Source of the DNA: Eutrophobius brisbanensis
Lineage (GTDB): Bacteria > Pseudomonadota > Gammaproteobacteria > Eutrophobiales > Eutrophobiaceae
DNA: 64,000 nt
NCBI GenBank assembly: GCA_038131795.1
Contig: JAYPQE010000003.1
Span: 1,674,001 to 1,738,000, forward strand
Direction: 5' to 3'
Each line of letters opens with the position of its first letter. The first letter of the stretch is position 1. The notes under the pieces are model-generated. The model had not been told where the DNA came from, searched no databases, and was given only the letters and a program-made list of their open reading frames with translations. Below are positions 8,856 to 17,520 of this stretch, piece by piece. A program made the translations under genes and the position numbers.

Positions 8856-8897
8856 CCGGGCTATAATGTTATGTTATAATATAACATTATAGCCCGG
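8856..8897 (-). promoter_or_regulatory. Zur box inside a perfect 17-bp inverted repeat
   Basis: Arms at 8856-8872 and 8881-8897 are exact inverse complements (CCGGGCTATAATGTTAT on the left) around an 8-base centre. Nested at 8871-8887 is ATGTTATAATATAACAT, which matches the known gammaproteobacterial Zur operator core (TGTTATAATATAACA). The site lies just before the zur start codon and 43 bp beyond the stop of the last receptor gene of the array. It may therefore act both as operator for the zinc operon and as a hairpin at the end of the array transcript. Confidence 0.8.
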
Positions 8898-8940
8898 ACA
8901 TACCAGGTAAGCAATTTCGTCCCATAGTTATAAATATTGA

Positions 8941-11064
8941 CTAGAAGGTGCCGCTAACGGATAACACCAGTCGGCGGCCATTATGGCGAGCGTTAGTCAA
9001 AAAGGTATCGATGGCAGTCAGGCTGCGCCTACCGGTGTAGATGGTCCGATCCCGCACCGATGCATCATCAGAGATGTTCTGGGCATCAAACCTGATCTTC
9101 AAACCGAACCAGCGTGTGGTCTCAATAAATGCATCCACGGCAATATCTTCCGTCAAGACCTCGAACTCATTCACCTTATAAAGCGGCCGTTCTGCCCGTT
9201 CAGCGACGGACCAGCCCCAGGCCACCCTGGCCGCTTCAAAGTCCTGGCGATAATCCAGCCCAATAAAGTATTTATTATTCTTGTTTCTATTAGTCAGGGT
9301 ACGGTAGGCATTCTGTCCCCCCTCCCCAGACAGCATCCGGGTATTCCCCGTCATGGGATCGGTGACTGATGAGTCCTGCCAACGCAAGGTCAATTCCAGC
9401 TTTGAGCCGGTTAAACCAACCGATTCCAGCGGTAAGGTACCCTGGAACTCCAGGCCCCAACGCTTACCTTTGCCTATATTCCCCGGGGCCTCAAAATCAT
9501 CGGAAAGCGGCAGAAGATCCAGAACGTCCGAAATCCAATGATGAAATGCGGTCAACTTAATGACACTGATCTCATCAAACCGCCGTTCATGACTGGCCTC
9601 TGCTATCCAGGTGGTTTCCGGTTTTATGTCCGGGTTACCCAGTGCCAGGTCATCATCTTCAAATACCGTGGCGCTTACAAAGTCATCAAGATTTAATTGT
9701 GTAACCTCCCTGATGACATGCAGACGGGATTGCTGCTCACTTGATGGTGAATATGTCAGCGTGGCAAGTGGTTTAATAAAGGTAAAGTTTCTGGATTGCT
9801 CCTCATCACCCGTCTGCTGTACCGATGATGTTTCCACGCCCAGGCCATAATCCAGTTCATAATCTCCCAGGCTCCAGTTATCAATAACCTGAAAATCACC
9901 ACGATTTTCCTCCACCCTTGAATTACTGCCAGGAACATCGATGTTTACCGGACCAGCACCCCTGTCATCAGTCTGTACCAGGCTTCTATCGATGATATTA
10001 AAGGCCCCTTCAAAATTGGCCTGTATCAGGTGATTGGCAAATGGTTGCCAGTCAAATTCAAGTCGGTAAATATTCTCTTTGGAATCAGTGACGGTATCCG
10101 CAATCCGTAACAGGGTCTGTCCATCTATATTATTACTATTGGTCCTGGATGAACTGGAATCCACCGTCCTGTCTATCATCAGGAAGATAAATTTTCCCGT
10201 CATTGAATCAAACAATTCACGCTCGGCATCCAGTCCCAGTTCATATTGTGTGGTTAACCTGTCATCGATAATGAATTCCTCGAACAGTGTCCCGGTTGCC
10301 TGCTCCGTCTGGGAAGATGGCCGTTCGTAGTGGGAATCTGCAGTATTGAACTTGGCGTTCAGGTGGGTTGTAGTGTCACCTATCATGGTGGAGGCATTCA
10401 GGAAAATCCCGTTTAACTGAATACCATCTTCAGAGCTGGATTCCGGTCCTTCCAGTAATAAAATATCATTACCATCAAACTCCCGTTCCGTCCCATAATA
10501 GCCACTGGTGTTTCGTTCCATATCCACACCGGTAATAAATTCAATCTCATTCCAGGTACTGGACAGGGAGATACTCCCCGCAGGCTTTAAATCGGCGGTA
10601 TTGTTTTGCTCAATATAGGCCTCCCAGCGCACACTGGTAGCCGATTCCCGCTTGAGAAATACATTGGCCACCACAGACTGGCCCTGAAGATCAATACCAT
10701 TACCCTGCCCCCTGACCAGATCGATTCGCGCCACCTGGCTGGCAGGGATACGGGAAAGGGTTGCAGAGGGGACGTCCTGTTTAACGCTCAACCTGCGGTT
10801 ATTAATGAGGACATTTCCAACGGCAGAGGCAAATCCCCGGTTGTCCGTACCATCATCAAGCTGGAAACCCGGCAACTGGTTGACCATGTCCAATGCGGTA
10901 TTGGGCCGGTAACGGTCAAAGAATTCAGCCGGATAGGAGACCACCTGGGCATCATCTGTCCCAGGTTCAAAATCACCATGCTCTGATGCGACAACCACCA
11001 GAGGCATCAGAAGCAGGCTCACAAGCAAGCAATACCTGGAAACAATTAATTTCAGGTATGTCAT
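8941..11064 (-). CDS. TonB-dependent receptor-like outer-membrane protein, array copy 1
   Basis: A 707-residue outer-membrane beta-barrel with signal peptide (cleavage near VVAS), a possible TonB-box-like DAQVVSYPAEFF, then a plug domain with NTALDMVNQLPGFQLDD, GNVLINNRR and IPASQVARIDLVRGQ (about residues 50-130). The barrel ends in SGTF, the terminal Phe recognised by the BAM machinery. Shared blocks in the second half are DDLALGNPDIKP, HHWISDVLDLLPLS, EAPGNIGKGKRWG and RWQDSSVTDP. The segment at about residues 190-400 is the most variable among the paralogues. It is the last gene of the five-gene leftward array; the substrate is unknown. Position beside zur makes metal uptake conceivable, but no His-rich loop typical of zinc receptors is present. 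Confidence 0.82.
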   Translation of the reverse strand: MTYLKLIVSRYCLLVSLLLMPLVVVASEHGDFEPGTDDAQVVSYPAEFFDRYRPNTALDMVNQLPGFQLDDGTDNRGFASAVGNVLINNRRLSVKQDVPSATLSRIPASQVARIDLVRGQGNGIDLQGQSVVANVFLKRESATSVRWEAYIEQNNTADLKPAGSISLSSTWNEIEFITGVDMERNTSGYYGTEREFDGNDILLLEGPESSSEDGIQLNGIFLNASTMIGDTTTHLNAKFNTADSHYERPSSQTEQATGTLFEEFIIDDRLTTQYELGLDAERELFDSMTGKFIFLMIDRTVDSSSSRTNSNNIDGQTLLRIADTVTDSKENIYRLEFDWQPFANHLIQANFEGAFNIIDRSLVQTDDRGAGPVNIDVPGSNSRVEENRGDFQVIDNWSLGDYELDYGLGVETSSVQQTGDEEQSRNFTFIKPLATLTYSPSSEQQSRLHVIREVTQLNLDDFVSATVFEDDDLALGNPDIKPETTWIAEASHERRFDEISVIKLTAFHHWISDVLDLLPLSDDFEAPGNIGKGKRWGLEFQGTLPLESVGLTGSKLELTLRWQDSSVTDPMTGNTRMLSGEGGQNAYRTLTNRNKNNKYFIGLDYRQDFEAARVAWGWSVAERAERPLYKVNEFEVLTEDIAVDAFIETTRWFGLKIRFDAQNISDDASVRDRTIYTGRRSLTAIDTFLTNARHNGRRLVLSVSGTF

Positions 11065-11081
11065 ATTAAAAACTTTGTGTG

Positions 11082-13220
11082 TTAGAAACTGCCTGTTACG
11101 GTGAATTCGAATTGTCTACCGCGGGTCACATCCGTGATCTCGGTACGTCTTAATGCAGATAGTTCTCTGCGTCCCGTATAGACGGTCCGGGTCCTGAGCT
11201 TTTGATCATCCAGGATATCCTTGATACCAAATGTCATCTTCAGGCCAAACCAGCGGGTGGATTCAATGAATGCGCCTATAATGGCACCTTCACTATATAC
11301 ATCCAGTTCATCTACTTTAAACAGGGGACGTTCATCACGCGCTACCAGGTCCCAGCCCCAGGCAAGGCGCTGGGCCTCAAAATCCTGTCTGAAGGCAACG
11401 GAGGTAATATATTTAACATCAATATCATTATAGGGGATACGGGATGATAACCTGCTCTCAGAAGAAAGGACGCGTTTCTCGCCGGTCACAGGGTCTGTCA
11501 CTGATGAGTCCTGCCAACGGGCCTTCACATCCAGACGGGCCGATGCCAGAGACAACCAGTCCAGGGGAATGGTGGCTTCAATTTCAGCCCCCCAACGGCG
11601 TCCGTTACCAATATTTCCCGGGGCCTCCTCCGTGTCGGTGAGGGGCAGCAGGTCTTCCACATCTGATATCCAGTGATGATAACCATGTAACTTCACAACG
11701 CTGATATCACCAAAGCGCATCTCGTGTGTTAAATCGGCTACCCAGGTGGTCTGTGGTTTGAGGTTCGGGTTCCCCAGTGCCAGCTGATTGTCTTCAAATA
11801 CCGTTGCACTGACGAAATCATCAAAATCCAGCTGAGAAATCTCGCGGGCAATTAAAAAGCGGGTCTGCCTGCTCTGCTCAGGTGAATAAAGTAACAGGGC
11901 ATGGGGCTTGATAAAGAAGAAATCCCTGTCCAGATCAGTATCACCAGACTGCTTGATATTGGAAAATTCGCCACCTATACCATAATTAAATTCGATATCA
12001 TCAAATGACCAGGTATCCGCCAGGACAAAATCCAGTCGCAGTTCCTCAACTTTTGTATTTGCCCCTGGTACGATCTCCTCTACCGGTCCGGCACCGGTAT
12101 CGACTGTCTGAAACAATGAACCGTCCAGTTCATTGTATGCCCCTTCCAGGTTAAACTGGATGGTATGGTCTTCAATGGCAGTCCAGTCAAACTCGGACCG
12201 CAGGATTAATTCACGCGTGTCCGTACCGATATCAGCAAGGGTAAACTCGGTCTGGGTATCGGTTTCATCAAAAATTGCTTCAGAAGACAACTCGGTAAAG
12301 TTTCTCTGGTTGTAGATCATAATCCCCTTACCCACCAGGAATTCGCTTAATGGGCGCTCTGCAGTAATGCCTATTTCAACATCATTGCTTTCACGGTCAT
12401 CTATAACCTCTTCTGTGGTGGTGGTACTTCCCAGGGCCTGGGGTGTACGGATCTGTTCAAAGGTCTCGTCGATCTTATCGTAACCTATTTCCGTATGAAG
12501 TTGCCACAGGGTATCACCATAAGTCGTTGAGGCACTCAGGTTAGCGCGGATTAGTGCATGTGCGTTAAATACATCTTCTGCCTGGTCCACAGAGAGGTCA
12601 CCATTGGCATCATATGAATTTCTGGTGCCGATGGTGGTATGGACATGGCGGTTGCCTTCAAGACCGACATTATAATCCACATCATTCCACCGGTTGGATA
12701 ATGAGATGCTGCCTCCAGGCATAATGGTATCGCTGTCTGAAAGCTTCCAGAGAAACCCTTCCCACCTTACCGCTGCCTCTGATTCTTCTCGCAATATCAC
12801 ATTGGCTACTACCGGCTGACCCTGCAGGTCCACACCAGCCACCTGGCCACGAATAAGGTCTATCCTCACGACATTTGCTGCCGGTATTCTACTAAGGATA
12901 CTTGATGGTGAATCCTGTTTGACATTGGGACGCGTCCCATTAATCAATACATTACCTGCAGCATTGGCAAAGCCCCTGGAATTTTCTCCATTATCAAGTT
13001 GAAATCCTGGTATCTGGTTTGCCATGTCCAGGGCATTGTTTGGCTGATATCGAGAAAAAAACGAGGCGGGATATTCCACTACCTGGGCCTGGATATCACG
13101 GATATCCGTATGCTCTTCGTCACCTGGATGATCAGCTAAAACTAACTGGCCGGCCCCAATGGATAATAAGAATACTAGTAAAGGAGTAATATTAAATTGG
13201 TTATGTTTTCTGTAATTCAT
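11082..13220 (-). CDS. TonB-dependent receptor-like outer-membrane protein, array copy 2
   Basis: A 712-residue paralogue of its neighbours. It has a signal peptide ending near LVLA, QAQVVEYPASFFSRYQPNNA as the plug entry, INGTRPNVKQDSPSSILSRI, and the shared barrel blocks QLALGNPNLKP, HHWISDVEDLLPLT, EAPGNIGNGRRWG and WQDSSVTDP, ending in TGSF. An acidic HPGDEEHTD stretch sits between signal peptide and plug. It lies 17 bp upstream of copy 1 and 25 bp downstream of copy 3, so all are probably on one transcript. Plug plus barrel length is complete for this short receptor subfamily. Ligand unknown. Confidence 0.82.
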   Translation of the reverse strand: MNYRKHNQFNITPLLVFLLSIGAGQLVLADHPGDEEHTDIRDIQAQVVEYPASFFSRYQPNNALDMANQIPGFQLDNGENSRGFANAAGNVLINGTRPNVKQDSPSSILSRIPAANVVRIDLIRGQVAGVDLQGQPVVANVILREESEAAVRWEGFLWKLSDSDTIMPGGSISLSNRWNDVDYNVGLEGNRHVHTTIGTRNSYDANGDLSVDQAEDVFNAHALIRANLSASTTYGDTLWQLHTEIGYDKIDETFEQIRTPQALGSTTTTEEVIDDRESNDVEIGITAERPLSEFLVGKGIMIYNQRNFTELSSEAIFDETDTQTEFTLADIGTDTRELILRSEFDWTAIEDHTIQFNLEGAYNELDGSLFQTVDTGAGPVEEIVPGANTKVEELRLDFVLADTWSFDDIEFNYGIGGEFSNIKQSGDTDLDRDFFFIKPHALLLYSPEQSRQTRFLIAREISQLDFDDFVSATVFEDNQLALGNPNLKPQTTWVADLTHEMRFGDISVVKLHGYHHWISDVEDLLPLTDTEEAPGNIGNGRRWGAEIEATIPLDWLSLASARLDVKARWQDSSVTDPVTGEKRVLSSESRLSSRIPYNDIDVKYITSVAFRQDFEAQRLAWGWDLVARDERPLFKVDELDVYSEGAIIGAFIESTRWFGLKMTFGIKDILDDQKLRTRTVYTGRRELSALRRTEITDVTRGRQFEFTVTGSF

Positions 13221-13245
13221 TATTCTGCTTATTCAATTTCAGTTA

Positions 13246-15390
13246 TTAAAAATTACCACTCAGCGTAATTAATATCCTGCTGCCCGGTGTTCGCTGTCTG
13301 AGAATACGGGACGAGAGTATACTTAATTCTCGCCGGCCTTCATACAGTGTACGGTCGCGAGTCTCGTTGTAGTTTAGTAAATTGCGACCTTCTACACGAA
13401 GTTTCACTCCAAACCACCGGGTTGATTCAACAAAGACATTGACCTCCAGTCCTTCATCGAAGACTTCCAGCTCATTCACCTTGAACCGCGGACGATCCGC
13501 CTGCGCCGCTATATCCCAACCCCAGGCAATTTGTGCATTATCCAGGTCCTGTCTGAAGGCTATATCAAATATATATTCACTTCCATTATCCTGAAACCTC
13601 ACCGCAGGAGGCCCACCAAAGCCGATTTGTGTTGCCGACAAGACCCGTTTCTGACCGGTTACCGGGTCAGTCACCGATGAATCCTGCCATCGTGTTTTGA
13701 TATCCAGACGTGAATCAACCAGTCCCAACCAGTCCATGGGGAATGTTGTTTCCATAATTATTCCCAATTTCCTGCCATCACCGATGTTGCCCGGGGCTTC
13801 AAAATCATCACTCAGCGGTAACAGATCCAGCACATCACTGATCCAGTGATGAAAGGCTGTGAGTTTAATCACCCCAAGATCGCCGAAACGCCTTTCATGA
13901 CTTAACTCAGTCACCCATGTTTTATCAGGTCTTAGATCAGGGTTTCCCAATGCCAGATCGTTATCTTCAAGAACTGCCGCACTAATGAAATCATTAAAAT
14001 CCAACTGAGCAATTTCCCGGGACACAAGCAATCGGGTCAATACTTCATTAGACGCTGAATAGGTTGTCACCACGCGTGGCTTTATAAAAAAGAAATTCCG
14101 TTTCTGATTACTATCGCCTGTTTGTGAAATTTCTGATATTTCAGCACTCACGCCATACTCAATTTCAAATTTACTTACATCCATGGTATCTTTGAGTTCG
14201 ATCTCGCCACGTAACTCTTCAACTTTTGAATTTGCGCCGGGGATATCTACGACCTGTGGGCCTGAACCCGAATCACGGGTTAATTGTAGTGACTGGTTGA
14301 CTGAATTGATGGCCACCTCAATATTAAACTGGATGTTATGATTTTTTAGTCCATTCCAGTCAAATTCAATTCGGCCAATGCCTTCCTGGGTGAGTGTGTC
14401 CGACAGGGAAATACGCTCCAAGGTCTGCACCCCGGCCGGATTATAGACACTCTGAAAGTTTCTCAGGTTGAGATCGTGGTATGTATATAGAAAAAGTGAT
14501 TTTGCAGCCAGGGTATTACTTAAATTACGTTCTGCATCAAAACCCAGTTCAAAGGTGGGGCGATTGCGGCTGTCCTTGAAATATACATCGTTTTCAATCC
14601 CTGTTATTTCATCGGTTACCGTCCTGTACTGATTGTCCGGTCCATTATTATTCTGGACCCTGCCATTAAACTTGACCAGGGTTTCTCCAATGGTAGTTGC
14701 AGCATCCAGGGCAATACCAAATCGCCTGATACCAAATTGCCTTTCCCTGTCATACCGGGTCTCGATTAATTCACCATCTTGATTAAAGACAAATTCCGGC
14801 CCTTTCTCACCGTTGGCCTCCCGCTCCACTTCGAATCCAAGGTTATAATCAATTTCTCCAATTCTATGAATCATGGAGATATTGCCACCAGGCTTATACG
14901 GCCCTGTTTTGCTTTTCTGCAAAAAGGTCTGCCATTGAAATGAGGCCTTTGAATTTTGCCGCAAAATAATATTGGCTACGACCTGACGTCCCTGCAAATC
15001 AATCCCTCTTACCTGGCCACGGATGATTTCAATCTTCTCCACCTGATCAGCCGGGATGCGGCTCAGTACTGCCGAAGGTGTATCCTGCTTGATACTGGGG
15101 TAATTATCATTAATCAGAATGTTACCCACAGCACTGATAAAACCACGTTCTGATGTCCCATTGTCCAGCAGGAATCCAGGTAACTGCAGGACCATATCCA
15201 ATGCGGTATCGGGCTGATAACGGTCAAAAAATCTAGCCGGGTATTCAACCAGTTCATCACTGATGACGGTCCCAAGCGATTCTGCGGCGATTTCCTGATG
15301 GTCTGCCGCATAGACGCCTGGTGTTATGTGAAAAGCTATGATCATTAAAATGGCATATTTTAATGGCTTAAAATTCATTTTATTCATCAT
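13246..15390 (-). CDS. TonB-dependent receptor-like outer-membrane protein, array copy 3
   Basis: A 714-residue paralogue with signal peptide (cleavage near VYAA), SDELVEYPARFFDRYQPDTA, plug blocks INDNYPSIKQDTPSAVLSRI and KIEIIRGQVRGIDLQG, and the shared barrel segments DLALGNPDLRP, HHWISDVLDLLPLS, EAPGNIGDGRKLG and RWQDSSVTDP, ending in SGNF. Two adjacent ATG codons could start it (MMNKMNFK); the choice does not change the signal peptide. Its start lies 3 bp after the stop of copy 4, implying translational coupling. No lesions seen. The C-terminal NVFVESTRWFGVKLR block is shared with copy 4, suggesting these two are closest relatives. Confidence 0.82.
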   Translation of the reverse strand: MMNKMNFKPLKYAILMIIAFHITPGVYAADHQEIAAESLGTVISDELVEYPARFFDRYQPDTALDMVLQLPGFLLDNGTSERGFISAVGNILINDNYPSIKQDTPSAVLSRIPADQVEKIEIIRGQVRGIDLQGRQVVANIILRQNSKASFQWQTFLQKSKTGPYKPGGNISMIHRIGEIDYNLGFEVEREANGEKGPEFVFNQDGELIETRYDRERQFGIRRFGIALDAATTIGETLVKFNGRVQNNNGPDNQYRTVTDEITGIENDVYFKDSRNRPTFELGFDAERNLSNTLAAKSLFLYTYHDLNLRNFQSVYNPAGVQTLERISLSDTLTQEGIGRIEFDWNGLKNHNIQFNIEVAINSVNQSLQLTRDSGSGPQVVDIPGANSKVEELRGEIELKDTMDVSKFEIEYGVSAEISEISQTGDSNQKRNFFFIKPRVVTTYSASNEVLTRLLVSREIAQLDFNDFISAAVLEDNDLALGNPDLRPDKTWVTELSHERRFGDLGVIKLTAFHHWISDVLDLLPLSDDFEAPGNIGDGRKLGIIMETTFPMDWLGLVDSRLDIKTRWQDSSVTDPVTGQKRVLSATQIGFGGPPAVRFQDNGSEYIFDIAFRQDLDNAQIAWGWDIAAQADRPRFKVNELEVFDEGLEVNVFVESTRWFGVKLRVEGRNLLNYNETRDRTLYEGRRELSILSSRILRQRTPGSRILITLSGNF

Positions 15391-15393
15391 GGC

Positions 15394-17517
15394 CTAGAAA
15401 CTGCTGCTTAAGGTCAGGGTAAACCGCGTGCCCACCCTTCTATCACGGATAATCATTGAATTAACTGGTGTTTTTTGACGTTCACCCACATAGATCGTTC
15501 TGTTACGTGACTCATCGTAATTTAACAGGTTCCTGGCATCAAACCGAACCTTAATCCCATACCAGCGAGTAGTTTCGATAAAGACATTGGCTTCCAGGCC
15601 TTCATTAAAGACTTCAAGCTCATTGACCTTGAACCTGGGTCGTCTCGCCTGTTCAGCAATATCCCATCCCCACGAGATCTGGCTTTGCTGAAAATCCTGC
15701 CTGAATGCCACATCAAATACATAATCATTTTCATTATTAAACCTGATATTGGTGGGGCCTGAAAAAAAACCGCCGGCTATTAACTGTCTTTTTACACCCG
15801 TGACGGGGTCTGTTACAGAGGAATCCTGTAAGCGTATTTTAAAATCCAGCTTGGCATTATCCAGTCCCAGCCAGGTCAAGGGTGTAGAGGTTTCAAAACG
15901 TACTCCAAGTCGGTGTCCGTTACCTATATTGCCCGGCACTTCAAAGTCTTCGGTCAATGGCAGCAGGTCTTCAACATCATTTATTCTGTGATAATACAAT
16001 GACAGTTTATAAACACTGTCCTGTCCCCAGCGCCACTCATTTATAAACTCTGACACCCATGTTCGCTCCGGTTTTAGATCCGGGTTTCCAAGGGCAAGGT
16101 CATCATCTTCAAAGACCGAGGCGCTGACGAAATCATTGAAATCCAGTTGGGAGACATCACGAATTAATAATAATGTAGATTGATAAAAATCACTGGCGGA
16201 ATAGGTAACAACAAACTGGGGCTTTAAAAAAACAAAATTGCGGTCCTGAACCACATCTCCGGTCTGAGATATATTTGAAATTTCAGCACCTAAGCCATAA
16301 TCAATTTCAAGATCACCAATGCTCCATGTATCCTTTAACAGGAAATCCCCTCGTTTCTCTTCAACGCTGGAATTGGCACCGGGCACAATGACCGAAACAG
16401 GTCCCGTACCCGTGTCTTCAAATTCGACCAGATCCCCATCCAGTGTATTTAAAGCGCCTTCAACATTTAACTGAAGATTATGGTTCTCAACCCCCTCCCA
16501 GTTTAACTCCAATCTTGCAATCGCTTCTTTCTCCAGACGCCCTGAATCTGATCGCCTAAACAGAGTCTGGGTATCAGGTAAATCTATATCGATTTCACGG
16601 GTAATAAACTCGGAATTATCACGGGTAAATAAAAATATGCCTTTCCCGGTCAGGTCCTCAGACAACTTACGTTCGATGTCCATTCCAATCTCAAAGGTTG
16701 GACGGTGTTCACTGAATTTCAGTGATCTCAATTCTACTGGTGGAACAAAGGGTATGGACGATCTGGCAGATGTCAAACGTTCTGCCCCCCGGGTCACGCC
16801 AGTTTTGGCATTGAACTGTATAAAAGAATCGCCTATCCAGGTGGACGTATTGAGGAAAACCCCCACCAGCCTGAGGCCATATTCCCTGAGTTCCTCTTTC
16901 CTTTGCTCAATCAGGCTACCGTTGCCATCGTAGACCAGATCTATCCCCCGTTCGCCACTCCCCTGTCGTTCAACATCCAGACCAACGTTGTAATCAATAT
17001 CATTAACACTGTGTGATAAAGAGACATTCAACCCTGTCCTAAAAGGTGCCCGGCTACTTTGGGTTCCAAACCACTCCCATTGAACAGCCACCGGGCTATC
17101 CTGCATGAGGATGACATTTGCCAACACCGGTTGCCCCCGCATATCAATGCCACGCACCTGGCTACGGATCAACTCTATCTTTTCAACCTGGCTGGCAGGA
17201 ATGCGTGAAAGTATGGCCGTCGGGCGGTCCTGTTTTGCACTGGGATAGTTATCATTGATTAATACATTACCCACTGACTCACCAAAGCCTCGAACAGACA
17301 ATCCATCATCCAATAGAAAGCCTGGCAGTTGCTGGACCATTTCCAGGGCGGTTGAAGGGTTGTACCGGGAAAAAAATGCTGCGGGGTAGGTTACCAGTTG
17401 ATCCGTTGCAGACAGTACCTGTGGATCAGTACTGCTAATATGACTATCAGCATTAACAGTAACTACAGTCAGCGATAGGTTAAGAAGAAATATGACAGGT
17501 GTGAGATAACATCTCAC
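15394..17517 (-). CDS. TonB-dependent receptor-like outer-membrane protein, array copy 4
   Basis: A 707-residue paralogue that appears to start with GTG (reads MRCYLTPVIFLLN), directly coupled to copy 5, whose stop lies 3 bp upstream. Signal peptide cleavage is likely near VNADS. Plug blocks are DQLVTYPAAFFSRYNPSTA, NVLINDNYPSAKQDRPTAIL and KIELIRSQVRGIDMRG. Barrel blocks are DLALGNPDLKP, YHRINDVEDLLPLT, EVPGNIGNGHRLG and LQDSSVTDP, ending in SSSF. The block usually reading HHWISD is changed to YHRIND here, making this the most divergent copy in that loop. Function as for the other copies, ligand unknown. Confidence 0.8.
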   Translation of the reverse strand: MRCYLTPVIFLLNLSLTVVTVNADSHISSTDPQVLSATDQLVTYPAAFFSRYNPSTALEMVQQLPGFLLDDGLSVRGFGESVGNVLINDNYPSAKQDRPTAILSRIPASQVEKIELIRSQVRGIDMRGQPVLANVILMQDSPVAVQWEWFGTQSSRAPFRTGLNVSLSHSVNDIDYNVGLDVERQGSGERGIDLVYDGNGSLIEQRKEELREYGLRLVGVFLNTSTWIGDSFIQFNAKTGVTRGAERLTSARSSIPFVPPVELRSLKFSEHRPTFEIGMDIERKLSEDLTGKGIFLFTRDNSEFITREIDIDLPDTQTLFRRSDSGRLEKEAIARLELNWEGVENHNLQLNVEGALNTLDGDLVEFEDTGTGPVSVIVPGANSSVEEKRGDFLLKDTWSIGDLEIDYGLGAEISNISQTGDVVQDRNFVFLKPQFVVTYSASDFYQSTLLLIRDVSQLDFNDFVSASVFEDDDLALGNPDLKPERTWVSEFINEWRWGQDSVYKLSLYYHRINDVEDLLPLTEDFEVPGNIGNGHRLGVRFETSTPLTWLGLDNAKLDFKIRLQDSSVTDPVTGVKRQLIAGGFFSGPTNIRFNNENDYVFDVAFRQDFQQSQISWGWDIAEQARRPRFKVNELEVFNEGLEANVFIETTRWYGIKVRFDARNLLNYDESRNRTIYVGERQKTPVNSMIIRDRRVGTRFTLTLSSSF

Positions 17518-17520
17518 TAA

